DNA of 64,000 nt from Batillaria attramentaria (lineage: Eukaryota > Mollusca > Gastropoda > Batillariidae), in contig JACVVK020000337.1 in assembly GCA_018292915.2 (NCBI GenBank), positions 542,001 through 606,000 on the forward strand. Reading direction: 5' to 3'. The notes beneath the pieces were generated by a model. It was not told the origin of the DNA, ran no database searches, and saw only the letters and a program-made list of their open reading frames with translations. Positions 62,219 to 64,000 of the stretch are shown piece by piece. The translations under genes were made by a program, and so were the position numbers. Each line of letters opens with the position of its first letter. The first letter of the stretch is position 1.

Positions 62219-63118
62219 TGGACTCACTGCGGAAAAGGAGGCCGCAAAACCGGCTTGACAGGAGCCCTGTCTATGATAGCCCCAGAGGTTACCTGTAGCG
62301 ATCCCAAGTCAGCAAACATACATTCACACCCATCACAACACGGACAGAAAGACGTCGCGGGGAATGCTTCCGAAAAAGCTACGGTTTCTACGCTATAAAC
62401 ATAAATTCCGCCACTGTATAGGACAGCGGGCTTTAAAGACAGGGGCTAAAGATCTGGACTAGAAAGAATGGAGATGGTGACACAGTTGTAACTGAAGAGA
62501 CGCACATTTAGCCAGGATGTTCGGTCAAGCCCCCAATCAAAATCGACGAACATCTGTTGGAATTTGTTTTTAGCTTTATTCCTTAGCATAATGATGCAAA
62601 TGTGCATTTATTTTAAAAATAAAGTATGTAAATGTGCATCTCTGATAATATTTAAATTTCATAGAATCAAGACGTGTACTATACTGCAAACTTACAAAAA
62701 TGATAGGCTTTACTAGTTAGTGAATTGTTATCATGTTTATCAACATATTAACGCCTCCAATGTGTTGGGGGAGGGGGGGGGGGACAAAAACAACAACAAC
62801 AACAAAAAAACAACCCACTGAACTAAGCTCAAAGCTTCATCCAAATTTGTAATTTCTAAGCCTACAAGTTATAACCATGGTACTGTCTTGATTCGATGAA
62901 CTGTCGAACTAAACTTGACAACATTTACTACAACAGAACGGGGGCCAATTAACTGCCTATGACGACTGGTTTTGACAGCCTGATGTACCTCATACGCGCT
63001 TCTGCACGACGACAGAAGCTGTACAACAATACGCCAGACCCTCCGACAGTCGTTTCTTACGGTAACCTTCCACAACAGAATAGCACTAAGTTGGTTCAGG
63101 AATATCTCCCCAGTTTAA

Positions 63119-63216
63119 GAGGGTGGGTGTTTTGGAGTTTAACGTCCTTTTCCACCACTTATGGGTAATATCAAAGACGGGGCGACGGGAAAAGACCAGC
63201 ACAAATATTTGGTCCT
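63119..63216 (-). mobile_element. SINE-A fragment lacking the tRNA head
   Basis: GGAGTTTAACGTCCTTTTCC to CAGCACAAATATTTGGTCCT. AGTTTAA flanks it at 63112-63118 and 63217-63223 (perhaps with the preceding base). Confidence 0.8.
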
Positions 63217-64000
63217 AGTTTAACAAGGAACGTTTCCTTTTTGTAACGATTAAAAATTGAAAGTTTCTTCACAAAAGTTCAAAAAGGAAAGAAAAACATT
63301 TCGTGCATTTTCGTTTTAACTCTCTCTATGCACATTAACAAATGATTGCTTCCCTTTGACTGGTAGAAATTCGCTTTGCCAGCGATGTATTTAGTTTCGC
63401 ACTGTATGATGCCAGACTGAGAATAAAAATAGAAAGTTGGCGATCCCTTCTGCAGCCAAGCGTTGTGAACATGAGGGTCTAAAAATTAATGAGGACCTTT
63501 GGCATAGAGAGAGTTAATTTATTCGAACAAAGTACATGTATTTTCCTGAACCAATCCAGTGCAGCCAAAACAAGAATATGTCTGCAAGACCTCTAGTACA
63601 AGGGAATATATATATGCATACATATACATGTCTATATAGAATACACCAAACAGAAAAAACCAAACAATTAAAACAATACTGCTTGGTCCATTATAATGTT
63701 GCAATGCCAATGGACCCCAAGGTTGCTGTAACTGGGAATAACATACAGGAAATATTACGTATGCTGCCAAAAGGGTAAACACGTATTAGCCAAGCTAACA
63801 GAGTATAACACATTAGAACACAAAGTAGATCACCATATAATTATATATTATAAAATGTATTGTTGAAGCGTATAAGTATGTCTGTAATAAAGCAATACAC
63901 AAGAAAGCAACGCCGTGCCCAGCACTGTAGTCACATGAAGACTGTCTCCAAGAGAATGTATAAACTGCTGAATATTGAAGAAGGGAGTGCCGAGGAAAAA

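Overview
This window is nuclear DNA from an animal, most likely a mollusc and perhaps a gastropod. The evidence is many short exons with GT/AG borders split by AT-rich introns, two metazoan cell-surface protein genes, tRNA-derived SINEs, foldback elements, and about thirty long CA/TG, AG and TA microsatellites. There are no bacterial operons, rRNA genes, genuine tRNA genes or CRISPR arrays. The mollusc assignment is an inference from repeat style, not from a marker gene.

Left part, + strand (1130-16078): the 3' ten coding exons of a plexin-domain-containing protein (PLXDC1/2, TEM7 family). They encode the end of the conserved ectodomain, a PSI cysteine domain, a Thr/Pro-rich stalk with a coding 21-bp minisatellite, a 34-nt microexon, a transmembrane exon and a short cytoplasmic tail. 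Earlier exons lie off the left edge.

Right part, - strand (57650 down to 28278): 27 coding exons, 2511 nt and 836 residues, in uninterrupted phase. They encode an integrin alpha chain without an inserted I domain, from beta-propeller blade 2/3 to the stop after GFFKR. Residue patterns fit the RGD-binding group (alphaV/alpha5/alpha8, insect alphaPS2). The signal peptide and first blades lie beyond position 64000. One exon (35253-35343) was found by joining phases and is not obvious as an open frame.

The two genes are convergent. The stretch 16079-28277 holds their 3' UTRs. The only canonical AATAAA on the integrin strand after its stop (24436-24446) sits about 50 bp from an AATAAA on the other strand (24387), so the transcripts may abut or overlap tail to tail.

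The introns hold three tRNA-derived SINE families (two copies with perfect 15-bp target-site duplications), LINE 3' tails with a conserved hairpin, a Mutator-like foldback element with a 9-bp duplication, other MITE-like inverted repeats, and a tandem array of TCAAGGTCA nuclear-receptor half-sites.

I see no new multi-gene system. The most testable ideas concern splicing and processing: a PLXDC microexon whose skipping creates a stop just before the membrane anchor, a symmetric integrin propeller exon that could be skipped in frame as in insect alphaPS2, UG tracts touching four splice sites, and an RRRR loop in the integrin leg while the usual chain-cleavage site is missing.
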